Assembly (NCBI GenBank): GCA_017979445.1
Contig: CM030706.1
Span: 30,025,330-30,089,329 of the forward strand
Direction: 5' to 3'
Length of the DNA: 64,000 bases
Source of the DNA: Akebia trifoliata
Lineage: Eukaryota; Streptophyta; Magnoliopsida; Ranunculales; Lardizabalaceae
The first letter of the stretch is position 1. Each line of letters opens with the position of its first letter. Shown piece by piece: positions 1 through 12,213 of the stretch. The notes below the pieces were generated by a model. That model was not told where the DNA came from, searched no databases, and saw only the letters and a program-made list of their open reading frames with translations. Position numbers and translations under genes: made by a program.

Positions 1-1394
1 CAAACCCGATTTGTAATATCAAGGGAAACACACATCTTATTGGATGCTTATATTAACTTCGATGACCTCCATCGATAGAAGTTCAATGGTCATATTGATG
101 TAAAGTTCCATTTTGGAAAAAAAACTTGTTGACAATAAGATTTTTTATATTTCTCAGATCACCAGCATTAGAGACTAAACAAACTCCAAATGATATTATT
201 TATTTTAGCCATGACTTTCTTCAGGATAAAGATCTCCTCGATTTGGAAATGGATATCATACTAAGGTTAATTTCTCTTCTTTGCGTTGTGGGATGTTCAT
301 TTGGCTTCAAGGGAAGTCGATTATGGAAATGGAATTATGATGGGGTTTTGTGTTGGGATTTCTTTGTTTGGTCTACCTGTCATGTTTGGGTTTTGTGTAT
401 GTTTGTGTGGTTTTGTGGATGGGTGGGTGTGGCCAGCTTTACAAGATTTTGACGGTTGTTAGTTGTAGAAGGATTGTTGTATAGTTTGCAAGGCAATTCG
501 TGAGACAGTATACCTTCTTTTCCTTTACTATCATTTTGCCAAGGAAGTTTGGGACACTTTCCTCTCTCATTTGATATTTGTTAGAGTATGCCTAAGGCGT
601 GTATGAATGCTTGTCTCATTCAGTATACTTTCAATTGATCTCTTTAAGGTCGGGTGATTTGGAGGCTCCTCTCCTTTATGGTTCTTTGGGAATTAGGGAA
701 AAGCTGGAACAAAACAGTGTTCTATATATCTTCAAGAGTCAAGCTCTCATTTCTTTTAGTTTTTACCTTTTAAAGAAAGCAAGGGTTTGTTTTTTTTGAT
801 GATTTTATATTTAAATGGGTTTCTATTGTTAATGGGAGAGAGTAATTTCCCTTTGTGTTTGCATCTTAGGTAAGTTATCTTGACGACCCTTTGTTATATA
901 ATTATTCTTTTGGGATTATTCCCCTTTTTAGTACAATCATTTTTACCTATTGTTTCTTAGCTTATTGGATTGTCCAGTTTGGTGGTTTCTTTCAAGTCAC
1001 CTTTGTATGAAATGACCTCTCCTTGGTTCTCTGGGGGTTGCATCTTTGACGTATAAAGAACATTCCATGTTGGCAAAATTTTCGATAAGTTTGAGCTTGA
1101 ATTTGGAAGTAGAATTGCATGGTTGATTTCTAATCTTCATTTATTTATTCAATTTAACTATTTGCTTACAATCTCAATTTTCTTTCCATAAGAACTTTTC
1201 AATGGTGTACATGAATAGTTGAGAAAAACTTCCCAAAATCTTGTGATATATAGTTTTGCCTTTAAATTACCTATGAGATATTTATTTAAGGAAACTACAT
1301 GCGGTCTGCGAAAAGACCTTATAAAAAGTGCTCAATATTCACACTTGTACTAGGTGATTGTTTGCTTATTTATTTTTTCTTTGTTTGTTGCTAG
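1..1394 (+). other. Intron sequence upstream of the first visible kinase exon
   Basis: No kinase exon could be read here. The expected upstream coding sequence of an IRE-type kinase (the ADWWSVG-containing part of the catalytic domain) is absent, so this is most likely intron. It is T-rich, as plant introns are. The 108-residue reading frame at 126-452 has low-complexity composition and no recognisable domain, so I do not call it. Confidence 0.6.
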
Positions 1395-4300
1395 ACAATT
1401 TTCGACAACATACTCAATCGTAAAATACCTTGGCCCCAGGCACCTGAAGAAATGAGCTTTGAAGCGCAAGATTTAATTGATCGGTAAGGCATGTTCTTAT
1501 GATTGTCATTATTCTTGGATGTGCTTAAAGAGGCTTTTTGTTGTATTGGAGCCAACATGAACTGTCATATCATGTGATTTGTTTACTTCTTTTCTGTTTA
1601 TGTAGTAAGAGAGTAAAACTTTTGAAAATATTGTTGTTCTAGGCTCCTATATCAGACATATGTCAGTCACACGCAATCTTAACCTGGTGGCTAATATGTT
1701 AAAAAAAAAAACCAAGTTGTTTTTGTGGTGGGTGGGCAGGACTTGAACTCGCTACCTCAGAAGTTGCATTGCAATATGTTATCCATCTAAGCTATGGTTC
1801 CGAGCCCAATAAGAGTTCATCGCTACAAGGTGGAATAGCTATTGAAGTACATAGTCCATCTAACAGGGGAGCTGGCAACTGTTACATAGTCGGGAAAATT
1901 ATTAGATACATCTTTAACAAATGGTGTCTGCTCCTGAGGAAGCAACTAACAAGTCAACTACAAACTTGTACATTGATAGCTTCTGTCATCATATGGATTT
2001 CGATAGCTTGACAATCTATGTTGCAGCATGCCCAGTCCTAGTGGTTTTGATAGAAGGTAGTGGATGGTGTCTGAATCGGTGGACTTTGTTGGCAAGTAGA
2101 TAGTTATGAGACTTCTGGGCATCATGTGTTAGTGTGCTGCATGTGCACTCAACCTTGGAGTGCCCAAGTTAGGCATCCTTGAGTGTTTGGTTGAGGTAGT
2201 ACTTGCTAGTTCATGTTGCAAGTCATTTTCTTGGGTCATGAGAGCTCCAATTACCTGCTCAATTGATGCTAGGTATAATAACTATAGTTTGAGTTATTAG
2301 TCATTGTTGTTGGTGCTGTGCTCATTAGACATTAAGTTTTTTTAATTTTTATTTTAAAGAGGCCTAGTGTACGGAGAACCTTTGGAATGGAATTTTGTTT
2401 TTGGCGAATTCCATGGTGCATGTGTTCTGTTGAATGCTGGGAAAAGTGTCACTATCCTCCCCAAGCAACTATCATAACAGTAGACTTTTTTTCCACATGG
2501 AATGATTACTCTGGTAACTAGACTCCTTTTGGTGCTATGGGGGGTCGTTCCTTTCATTTGTGTGTATGGAAGGGATGCCTTACCACGTTTCCCTTGTGGG
2601 GATAGCAATGGAATGGATGGTATTGTTATTCTCTTGAGGATGTGAATTCATCGTAAAAAAGAAACTTTTGGCTTGGTGGGCTTTTTCTGGGGCAAATTGT
2701 GTCACTGAGGCAAGAATATTGGCATTTGCCTTTGAGGATGGTCTTTATGCGTTGGTGGTAAGTTGAACTGATAACCCTGTGCTTTTATGCCTCAGGCCTA
2801 TGATTGGTAAAATGGTCCAGGATCCGGAACCGGGTTGGAGCATGGATGGGGGCCAACACAGAGATGATGTTCAGGTGTGTGTTAGATAGACCCTTGGACG
2901 TTGAGGGGAATTGGAAGTTCTTGTGGCATGGGATACCAATCATGTCTAGCATGGCTGGGGGTAGTAAGTTTAAGGAGGTGCTTGTGAGTTGTGACCACAA
3001 AGGCATCAATTGTGACATTCAATATGGTCAGTCCACCTTCTCTGGGACATTAGTATCACTAAAAGTTGTGTTGTTCTGGGGTTGGTGGTGGTGGTTGCAG
3101 GAAATGCTACTGATGAGTGGTTGTTGCAGGTGAACACTCCAAATGAAGCCTCATGGGAGGTAGTGCTTTGGACTGAAATGATAACCAGGGCTATGGATGC
3201 TTTATAACATTTATCTTTCCAAATCTCCAAGTGATCAAAGATTGTCAAAGAGAGCACAGATACAAGATCATAACCTTGATTTGTGGGTTCAGGTGGTTCT
3301 GATGGAGCAGTGGAAAGGTTGTGATTGACAACAAGAACAATTTGCCTACAATGACCGGCCAAATGATTTAACTTGGGTCAGTTCTCAGAGATGTTTGGGA
3401 TATTCCATTTGTCTTGCATTCTCTTGTGGCAGTATATCAGGATGAAATTTATAGCATGAGTCACATTTGTCACCTTCGAAAAGTGTTTGGCATGTCATGG
3501 CATGAAAAACTAATGTTAACTCATAACATCGGCTTCTTGAAGAACAGAATTGTATTCTTATGTCAGCCAATGGTATTAAGGTTGCTTAGAAGAAGGTAGA
3601 AGCAACTGAAGAACTGTTTTTTAATTTGTTTATTGAAAAAGCTGGTTGAGGTAACCAGTGAAGGTAGAAGGGCCGAAAAAAGGGAAAACAGAACACAAAA
3701 AGTAAATCCCCCCTCTCCCCCTCCCCCTCCTCGTCCCCGAACCACAAAATCCTCTAAAAATATTCCTTTGATTATTCATGTCCATAGTTTACATTGTAGG
3801 GTTGGTGAACTTTGTGTAGGCTATCCATAGAAAATTCAGCCACCTTAATAGTTTCAGTTACGGACTGTTCAAAAGGTTCGAATGTGGGTGCCCTTTTCTC
3901 ATTCTTTTTGAACTTTGTTTAATAATGGTTGGTCATGAATTTGGTGTACTCGCACTTTTCCTTCAAAAGGTCGTGTGTTATAGTGGTGTTTATCATTTGC
4001 ATTTTGTTGGGGTTTATGGAAGGAAAGAAACTACAATGTTGTGCCCTTTTTTCCATTCTTTTTGAACTTTGTTTGGTAATGTAGGGTTGGTCATGGATTT
4101 GGTGTACTCCCACTTTTCCTTCAAAAGGTCGTGTGTTATAGTGGTAGTTACCATTTACATTTTATTGTGGTTTATGGAAGGAAATAAACTACAATGATTT
4201 TGAAGGCTAAGAGGACATGCATGGTGTTATTTTGTGCATTAAAACCTTCGTGTTCAAATGATCAAGGATGTTTAAGGAATGTGGAAGTCTCATTTTGATG

Positions 4301-7300
4301 ATTTTATATTTGGATGGAGGGTTTGGATGGTCTCTTTGTATTTTAATTCTACATAGGCATCCTAGACTTCGGAGGGTAATTGTAAATTTGGAATTTATTC
4401 CTTTAGATACAAATCTTGTAATACAACAACAGCAAAGCCTTATCCCAAAGATTTGGTTTCGGCTAAATGCATCCTGTTTTTTTTCTTTTTTCTTTTTCCA
4501 TTCCACCCTTTCTAGAGCCATGTCTTCTCTAATCGTTTGATACAGATTGTATACTAATCAAAAAAATTAAGAGGCGTACCAGTGGATTTAAAAACAGAAG
4601 CTTCCGATCATTGAAGCTAAAGATGATAATGCACTAGTTCTCAGTTAACAAGATCTTTGAGGTAGACTATGATGGATGACATTAAATTATGTGCTGTTCT
4701 GAGTTAGGAAGGATAGCCCATGACTTTTTGAATAACACACCATGACATTACTCCTGATTTTGAATTCGTGCAATTATTAGGCACTTCAACACTTGAGACA
4801 ATAATCTATTCTTATGATCATGAAGCTCTAAACCTCATTACTTAGCACAAACTGAATCAAAGAGTGTAGATCGGGTTATGCATTTGCAATGGTTTACATT
4901 CACTATTTGCCTTTTGAAGCAGGAAGTGAGGATAAGGTTGTCATTGCTCTTAGCACGAGGACAAGTCCATTAGTTTCTGTGGATATGGAAGCTCAGGTGA
5001 CCTATTTGAGCTAAAGGAACTACACGAAGACTACATGAAAATTTTAAGCATATTGATGAGAGCCCTGGTAGTGCAGATCACAGTGGATGATTTTTGTTAG
5101 CCTAAAAGATTATATGAGTAGGTAGAGAGAACAAGATAATGGAGTTTATTGCATAAATTTTGTTCTTCAAATTCAAGGGTTTTAAAATAAGACGAGCTTG
5201 GAAATGGTATACAAAGTGTGGTTTTACTGGCATGCATAGAGGCGGTGTCCATTCTGATCTTTGTGAATTGTGAAGAATATGGATGTAGAATGTAATGGTC
5301 TCAACGGTTGCAGAGGCATATGTGTCCCCGACTTTTTGTTCCCTTTCCATTCTTTATGATGTTTCATGGATCAATTTTCATGCTTTTATTCACTAACATG
5401 AATTTTTTTTTATGTTCCTGTGAGTTAATTTTGTATTGTCGTAACTTTGGAGATGTTTCTTCAATTTCCAGATTATTGACTGAAGATCCGAATCAGAGAC
5501 TTGGTGCTAATGGAGCATCAGAGGTAAAATTGGTTCTTAATTTCTGAAACTAAACTAGAGTTTTAGATGCTATACTTTATGCATTCTCTCAGAATTCATT
5601 TTGACATTTGGGATAGAAATTGTTCTAAAATTGAAGTTATGATCCAGGTGAAGCAACATCTGTTCTTCAAGGATATCAATTGGGACACACTTGCCAGGCA
5701 GAAGGTGAACCTACATTTTTATTTCTCCACTAGCCCTGTAGTCGTGTTCCAAAAACATGTTTTGCATCTGAGATAAATGGCCTAACTAGGGCTGTCAATG
5801 GATCTGATCTAGGTCAATTTGGTACCGATCCAACAAGGATTGGATCAGATCAGATCTGGGACTGATCGGATAAGTATTGGATCGGACCCTTATCATATTG
5901 GGTTTCTATCAGATCTCAATATTAAGATCCAATCCATTAACAATTGGATCGGGTCCGGGTCTGGCCAAACTGGATTATATATATTATCTAAGTAAACTTA
6001 ATATATCTCAAAACTATATAATATAATTTATATACTTTCTAACATATTATCGGATTGGGACATTGTTGATCCAGATCTTTCTCTCTCTCACATTTGATAC
6101 GAGGGAAAAGGGGGGTTAATTCTATTATATTTGTACATCTAGGAACCAACTTGTATGATGCATCATTGATAAATCTTTTAAATTTCCTTTGTGTTCACAG
6201 GCTGCGTTTGTTCCAGCTTCAGAAAGCCCACTTGATACAAGTTACTTCACAAGTCGCTACTCCTGGAATTCATCAGATGACCGCACTTATGCAGCCAGTG
6301 AATTTGACGATTCTAGTTGCAGTGGAAGTGTAAGTGGCACTAGCAGTTGCAGCGATCGTCAAGATGAACTGGTATCCAACTCAAAATAATCTGATTAAAA
6401 TTCTCCCCAGAAATGATATTTACCTGATCAAATTCTTGCAGTTCTTTCTAATGTCAACTTGTTTTTGGTTGATTTCAACAATGAGCAGGGAGATGAATGT
6501 GTAGGTCTTGCTGATTTCGATTCTAACTCAAATGTCAACTATTCGTTCAGTAATTTCTCATTTAAGGTATGTGCACATGCTTAACTATGTTGAATGTTCA
6601 ATTTTCTACAATGTGACTTACCTGACCACTTTAAAGTTGTAGAAATGATCTCTGCATGGGGCAAGGGGCATCCTTTTATAGAAAATAGGGATGGCCTGGT
6701 TTTCTTTTCAAATGGGTACCATGAAACCTCTTTGTACATCACCTATGCGCACTTCTGTAGAGAAATTGAGCCAAGAACAATAAATAAAGAAAAGTAAAAC
6801 AAGATGCAGACATACAAAACACAGATTTTTCCATGGTTCCCTCAAGATTGAGGTACATTCACAAATCACAACAATTCCACTATGAAAAGAAAATTCGCAC
6901 ATAGTCCACCTTTTTACTGAAAATAGACGTATGTAACCCCCCACCCCCACCAAAAAAAAAAATCTAGGGTTTTACATAGTACCCCAATGAAAATACGAAA
7001 ATACCCTTAGACAAATTTTTTTCGGGTGTTTCGCCTCCAAACTCCCACCTTTCAGGCAAGGGGGCTGCTGACACCTCTCCAATCCCCAGCGACCTCAGCG
7101 CTGAGCTCAACCGGCGGGACGCGTGGCTTGATTAACAATACCTCCTTATTGACCAGTACCATCAGGCTCCACAAACCACAACAACTTCCTGACAACAATT
7201 ATTGACACTTTAGCTATTTGTGAGAGATTGATTTATTCAAATGCAAGTGTAAGCGGTTGACGAGATGCATTGTCATTACCCCAAGCTCGCCCTATCATTA

Positions 7301-7570
7301 CGAACAAATCATATGAAAAGGAACCGTGGCACCCCTTAGTTGTATCGAGTTATTGAAAAGTATAGTCAGTTTTGTTTCTTTTTCTTGCTGCTTGTCTTCT
7401 TTAATTCCTGATCTTCCCTCCTTTGTTGGTATGTGATGTTATCATGAATCCATTAAACTTATCAATAATTTGTATGCCATGTACAGAATCTTTCGCAGCT
7501 TGCATCCATCAACTATGATCTGCTTACAAAGGGTTGGAAGGACGAACCTCCAGCAAACCCAGATAAATGA
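1395..7570 (+). CDS. IREH1: IREH1/IRE-like AGC Ser/Thr protein kinase, 3' part
   Basis: This is the 3' part of a plant IRE (INCOMPLETE ROOT HAIR ELONGATION) group kinase; family members are Ser/Thr kinases of the AGC class. Six exons are placed: 1395-1483, 5472-5523, 5648-5704, 6201-6371, 6489-6566 and 7487-7570 (TGA). All have GT/AG borders and matching phases, and together encode 176 residues. Exon 1 reads [14 protein letters not shown], the next exons [11 protein letters not shown] and then [12 protein letters not shown]: the end of the kinase domain. After these comes the AGC C-terminal extension with [11 protein letters not shown] hydrophobic-motif-like FSNFSF sits 30-odd residues before the end, with a candidate phospho-serine; this fits known AGC regulation but is inferred here. 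The last residues ([15 protein letters not shown]) match the family tail. The N-terminal two thirds lie left of the window. The assignment to IREH1 rather than a close paralogue is by recall of the family, not a search. Confidence 0.88.
1484..5471 (+). other. Large kinase intron (4.0 kb)
   Basis: The intron separates exons 1 and 2 of the visible kinase part and splits an Arg codon (CG|A). It contains a tandem duplication at 3888-4197 and several reading frames of 60-118 codons on both strands, none with a recognisable domain. I see no intact mobile element with termini. Confidence 0.7.
3888..4197. repeat. Two-copy tandem duplication of about 155 bp in kinase intron
   Basis: Unit 1 (3888-4040) and unit 2 (4041-4197) each run from GTGCCCTTTT to a conserved AAACTACAATG near the end. 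They share long blocks such as TCCTTCAAAAGGTCGTGTG. Divergence of roughly 10-15% by eye suggests an old local duplication. No coding function is apparent. Confidence 0.85.
5784..6080. repeat. Dispersed repeat starting AGGGCTGTCAATGGA
   Basis: It starts with AGGGCTGTCAATGGATC and continues with repeated GATC-rich words (GGATCAGATCAGATCTGG, GGATCGGACC), then becomes AT-rich. A related start, AGAGCTGTCAATGGAC, occurs near 36693 in the DnaJ gene. Such GGGCTGTCAA-starting repeats are common in plant introns. I could not find a matching terminal repeat, so the class is left open. Confidence 0.4.
6567..7486. other. Last kinase intron with a retroelement-like fragment
   Basis: About 6765-7130 carries an A-rich stretch (GAGCCAAGAACAATAAATAA) followed by a GC-richer block around 7060-7130. 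It resembles antisense LTR debris seen widely in plant genomes, but no termini or coding sequence were found. The rest is ordinary intron ending in a good acceptor (CCATGTACAG). Confidence 0.4.
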
Positions 7571-7960
7571 GTGCCTTGGCATCTCTGTTGAGAAGACGCG
7601 GTTTGTGTCTTAAGCAACATGCGAACGTGGAGGATCATCCTGTTCATTGAATGGTGGACTTGTACATCCTGTAAATGTAAGATCTTAAAAGTAAATTGGT
7701 TTGTTAGAATTAATCTTTTGTTCATTTTACTGTAGTGACCGTTCAGGCTTTAATGTTTATGTTTACAGAGATAGAAGCGTGAGGCTGCAAGTGCTGGGAT
7801 GCGATCTTTTCTTGAATTGAGGCTTCTGCCCCATTTTGGGTCTCCAATTTTAGTATTCAATCATTTGTTGTTTTTGAGGGATTAATTGTGACCCAGTTCT
7901 TGGTCTTCTGATATAAATATTTGGTTTTTTCCACCATATCAATGAGATCACATCCCTTTT
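7571..7960 (+). other. Likely 3' UTR of the kinase gene
   Basis: This directly follows the TGA at 7568-7570 and contains T-rich and TGTAA motifs typical of plant 3' ends. No exact AATAAA lies in the expected place, so the polyadenylation site is not determined. Boundaries are inferred. Confidence 0.4.
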
Positions 7961-9151
7961 GATGAAGTTCCCACGCATTTGGTAAGATTGTTTATATTGC
8001 CACACCAATCCTTTTTTTTTATTTTTATTATTACTATTATTAGAATAAACCAATCAATGAAATATATGGTGTTTTGGGTGTGGATCAGCATCGCCATTTT
8101 ATCTTTTAATGACCACACCACATTACCATTTATTTTTCTCCAAAGCAACTGTTTGTAGGGGTAGTTATGATGGTAAGAGCGATTAACGATAAATCAAACG
8201 GTGGCTGTTGTTGGGTTGCAGGTGAAGTTCTCTTCTTTCCCTTCCCCCTATGTCCTTTTTAAGTCTATCCTAAGCTGATGTGTAATATAATTTGGGAAAA
8301 TTACTTGGACTTTGGTGTTTATTTAGTCCCTAAGTTTTAGGGTTTCTCTTAGTAGTCCATTGAGTAGAACTTTTATTTTTAATCCGTTTGTGTGAACTCC
8401 ACTTCACACAAATATTGAAACTGCTCTTATCATTGGATTTCACCATTTTTGTTAAAAAAAAAGGTTGGAAAGGATTTGAGAAGGAAGAAGTCATTTTTCA
8501 AGGGGTTCAAGCATTTTGAAAATATATGTAAAAAGTTAGGATTTTTTCAATTTTTTTTGACTTCATTTTTGAATGAAAATCGATCAAGGATGGTATGATT
8601 TGAAATCATCTATACAAGTCATTATGTCAAGTTTTTAATTGATATTTTCATGTATTTTAGTAAAAGAAAACTCGAAAAAAGAAAGTGAGTGAATTTTACC
8701 AGTGTAGGTTTCACCACTTCTAATTTTTGGGTTTGACATTTTTATTGTTTGAGTTTGACATTTTTCTTTTATCGGCAATAAATAAAAGTAATGCTGGAGT
8801 AATCTTGTTTCACACATTGGTGTGCATAGAAATCATAGATGCTTCTCACTTATTTCTCGATGAAAGTCATCTATGGTTCTATATGCACATCCATGTCAGG
8901 AATGTGTGCAATGATGTCAATTTCAATGTGAGTTCGACACAGAATTTTTTTTATTTTTAATCTCAGCTTTGTTCTTCATCTTCTGTTTTAAATCATTGAA
9001 ATAGATATTAAAAAAATACATCTAAATATTCAAAATTAAAATTAAATCATTTTCATCCATCATTCACGATAAAAATTCCTTGAAAATGATTGGAATGGTA
9101 ATTGGAAAACCTAAGTATGCAAAGAAGCTGGAAAAATGTTAGTTTAAATAT
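7961..9151. other. Intergenic AT-rich sequence, with a small imperfect hairpin at 8805-8945
   Basis: No gene seen. At 8805-8945 the blocks GGTGTGCATAGAAATCATAG and CTATGGTTCTATATGCACA face each other as an inverted repeat. The core (CATAGATGCTT .. CATCTATGG) resembles the centre of the foldback at 24116-24272, suggesting a diverged copy of the same MITE family. Confidence 0.45.
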
Positions 9152-9342
9152 GAGTCGTGATAATTTGCTACCCAACGTAGTACACTCAATTGACTCTCAT
9201 GACGTGACAAATTTGAGAATCATAGATTTATTTGCATCGAGATATACATTTTTTAAGGCATACAGATCTACAATTCCCGAACTTGCCATGTCAGGAGAGT
9301 CAATTGAGTGTGCCTCGTTAGCTAGTCCGGTTATCACGATTC
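9152..9342. mobile_element. Foldback MITE, 191 bp (family copy 1)
   Basis: The element is almost entirely an inverted repeat. The left arm starts GAGTCGTGATAA and continues to ACACTCAATTGACTCTC; the right arm, read in reverse complement, starts GAATCGTGATAA and contains the same ACACTCAATTGACTCTC. Arms are about 80 bp with a short centre. A related copy lies at 59923-60367. No coding capacity; the superfamily is not determined because no clear target duplication was seen. Confidence 0.75.
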
Positions 9343-9664
9343 TTTAGTTATTTGAAAAACATTACAACCTGAGATGAAGTTGAGGGGCATTAAGAAAAGA
9401 AAATTTTACTGAGTGAACTATCAAGCAATCGCCCAAAACTCATGGACTAATTAGAAAAAATCTGTCCGCCAGGGTTCTTTTAAGTAAATTTTCCTATATA
9501 AATTGAATGGGAGCATGTCAACATCAATGGGTAGCCCACCAAGAGTGGTCGATGGCTTTGATCTAAAAAGTTTTCTAGGGACTGTGCAATCAGACACCTA
9601 AAATAATTTCTAAATTTTTTTTTTTTTTCAGTCACATTTTCCTTTGGGCCACTGTCCTGCATTA
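9343..9664. other. Non-coding sequence between MITE and gypsy relic
   Basis: I see no gene, terminal repeat or RNA here. It lies where the 5' LTR and leader of the gypsy element would be expected, but no LTR matching the 3' LTR at about 21938-22521 is present, so the element is 5'-truncated. Confidence 0.5.
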
Positions 9665-10371
9665 TTGGAACCAGATGATTTTGTACTAAGGCAATGATGC
9701 CCTATTCTGCAAACTTTTCTTGTCAACACTTAGACAAGGAGCTGTTGCTTGGTTCTAAGGTTTGCTTCCAAGGTCAATCAACAGTTTTTTCAAGCTGGAG
9801 GAAGTCTTTGTCACGTAGTTTATTCACAATCGAAAAAGGAAGTTCGGAATGAATGCCCTATTCCACTTGAAAAAATAGGGGAATCAATCCAAGCTTTCAC
9901 TGCCAGATTTAGAACAAGGTTACTATCGGTAGAAAATCCTAATGAAGTAACCATATGCACAACGTATACGACGGCAGTGACCCTGAGAACTTGGCTACAC
10001 AAGTCATTGATCGAGACAGATCCCATGCGATTAGAAGACCTCTACCTAAAAGTCAAAAAATACATTATAGTAGATGAATCGATAAAAAATAAGGGCCAGA
10101 CCTCAGCAACAAAAGCAGTGAACTCAGTAGCGCCAGTAAAAAACCTAAGGAACTGAAGGTTGAAAGTAAGTGAGACCATAATATGAGGGGGATATCAACA
10201 TGGAAAACACGAAGAAATTACACAACTTTGAATATAAAGATGTCAAAGATTCTGAGGTATATTCGAGATGATCCAAGCTTTATTCCACCCCAAGAGATTA
10301 CCGAAGCCTATTGTGAGTACCATAAGGCAGAGGATCATTTGACTCGGGAACATTATCCAAGATATGATTGA
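9665..10371 (+). pseudogene. gag relic of the Tat-type element
   Basis: Reading across frames gives VNTxTRSCCLV and then a 135-residue open stretch (9749-10156) with ESIQAFTARFRTRLLSVENP and RLEDLYLKVKKYI. These match the retrotransposon gag domain of Tat-type Ty3/gypsy elements (usual pattern SLxDYIxRF .. LxELLxRAxKYI). A second block, 10183-10371, has YCEYHKAEDHLTREH, corresponding to the YCxFHxxxGHTTExC region after the gag domain; its final cysteine is lost. The 5' part of gag is missing. Stops separate the blocks. Confidence 0.75.
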
Positions 10372-10514
10372 AAACAGAAAACTTAGAAGATATGTATCTA
10401 CAACCACCGAGAAAAGGGGACAACGAAAACAACTAGATGAACAAGTGCCTCCACATCCTCCTCAAGAAGAGTGATAGCAATAACCAGAAGGTCGGAGAGT
10501 AGTCCACACAATTT

Positions 10515-10808
10515 ATGAAGCGAGCACAGGTAAAAATAGTGAGGCATGAAGTCGGGGTATATCAAGTTTTCATAGGGGTAAACATCGCTAGAGTACCAGA
10601 ATCGGTTTGGGGAGATAAAGCCATAATATTCAAGCAAGAAGACCTCTGGAGAGTCTTCATGCCATATTACGATGCACTTGTAATAACTTTACCAATAGGG
10701 AATGTGGATTTGAAGAAGATCCTGATCAATGCGGGGAGTGCAGTTGATATCCACTTCCTAAATGTAGCCAAGAGAATAAGGCTAGCATTAAGCTTTAAGT
10801 CGACATAA
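10515..10808 (+). pseudogene. Aspartic protease relic of the Tat-type element
   Basis: The open stretch contains YYDALVITLPIGNVDLKKIL followed by INAGSAVDI. In the family the pattern is DALVVTxxIxNxxVxRVLIDTGSSADI, so the catalytic Asp-Thr-Gly is changed to Asn-Ala-Gly and the protease cannot be active. Homology to the coding part ends soon after 10808, and unrelated sequence starts near 10860. Confidence 0.75.
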
Positions 10809-10859
10809 ACCACTTACAAACATGAGATGTTCATTATTGAACCTCAATACTACGTTGTT

Positions 10860-12213
10860 TGGAGTTACCACCATTTTTTTTAAAATGAGTGTGAATAGGC
10901 ACCCAAATTAATTTTTTTTTTTAAATCATTTTTCATGGCATTGTAGTGACTCTCATTTATGAAAAATGGTATGATCTACTTAAAATCTAGGTAATGGGAT
11001 TTAATTAGAAAATGGGGAGGTGAGGCATCCTATTCTCTCCACCTAAGGTGGTTAGCTTTTAAATTTAATTATATTTTGGATAGCTAAGTAAAGGATAATA
11101 AAATGCATGACATGCATGAAGTGGGTGTGTTATATGGTGAGAATGTACCTCTTTGCAAGATGATTTAATGTTAATGTTGATATATGGAAATATCTTATGA
11201 AAAAAGATATCCCTATGAAGTCATCACATTTTACATGAGTTGGAATGTTGATTTAGAATTTTAGAGAGATTCCATGGATGGAGTTCTATTAGATTCATAA
11301 CCTTGATGCATGCATATTTGATTAGAAACTTAGTATATCAACCCTACTAAGAAAGTTACACTTTTCTTCATCATGGTCAAGCATGTGTGAGTATGTGCAT
11401 AGTGTACATTATGATGCATGAGAAATAAATAGGTTAAAAAATGACTTCAACCTTCATCATTCAGTCAAACCACTTCAAGTATTCCATGCCCAAGGTTGAG
11501 GTTCAACCTACCCGAAATGAAAAAGGATTCTCCATTACATTCTAAAGATTTTCTAAAATAAAAAAATAAAGAAAGATAAAAGTAGAATATGCAAACTTAA
11601 AATAAAACTAAATATTAACCCACCTTGTCTCTTGATAGTCTTGAATGAGATTATCTTGAGTAAAAGAATTTGATGTTGAGAGTTTTGATTAAGTATTGGA
11701 GGTAAGAAATGAGTGATGATTTTTGTTTGGAAGCTTAAAGGTTGAGAGATGAGAACTTGAGTTGAGTAGAGATTTTAGTAGAGTTTAACATTGAGATATG
11801 GGGATTGAGAGCATGAATTGATTATAGAAAATACGACTATTTATAGAGTTTTTGGAGAACTTTTAAAGATAAAGTGGTCCAACCCTAAAAACAAAGAGAA
11901 AATATATGAGATTTTGATTATTTCTTTTGGGATTTTTCATTTTTATGAAGATAAAGGTAAAATTTGTGAGAAAATATCCAAAAAATATTTTTGGTCTTTA
12001 GTTTTTTGATAAATAGAGGTGAGATAACAAAAATATTTTTGAGAGGGTTAGTAGGGGGTGATATGAGTAAATGTAATGTGGTAAGTAAAAAAGTAAACCT
12101 TGATTCATTTGTAAATAATTCATAAAGTAATGGTATATATATTTTAGAAATGGATTAATGAGAGAGTTTTATGTACTTGAAGATTCTTACCTTTTAGGGT
12201 AGGATTGGAAGTG
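10860..12213 (-). repeat. Non-coding LTR/leader-type sequence inserted in the gypsy element
   Basis: Starting near 10860, GGAGTTACCACC and TAGGCACCC appear. Read on the minus strand these match the GGGTGCC .. GGTGGCGACTCC signature found around the LTR/primer-site region of large plant gypsy elements. The rest is AT-rich with no coding sequence. The orientation is opposite to that of the LTR candidate at 12214-14602, so more than one insertion or a rearrangement is likely. Confidence 0.4.

Noticed and set aside
2785..3362. Overlapping reading frames of 77-118 codons on both strands in the kinase intron
   Set aside because: No domain, no splice or start context, and frames overlap on both strands; probably chance.
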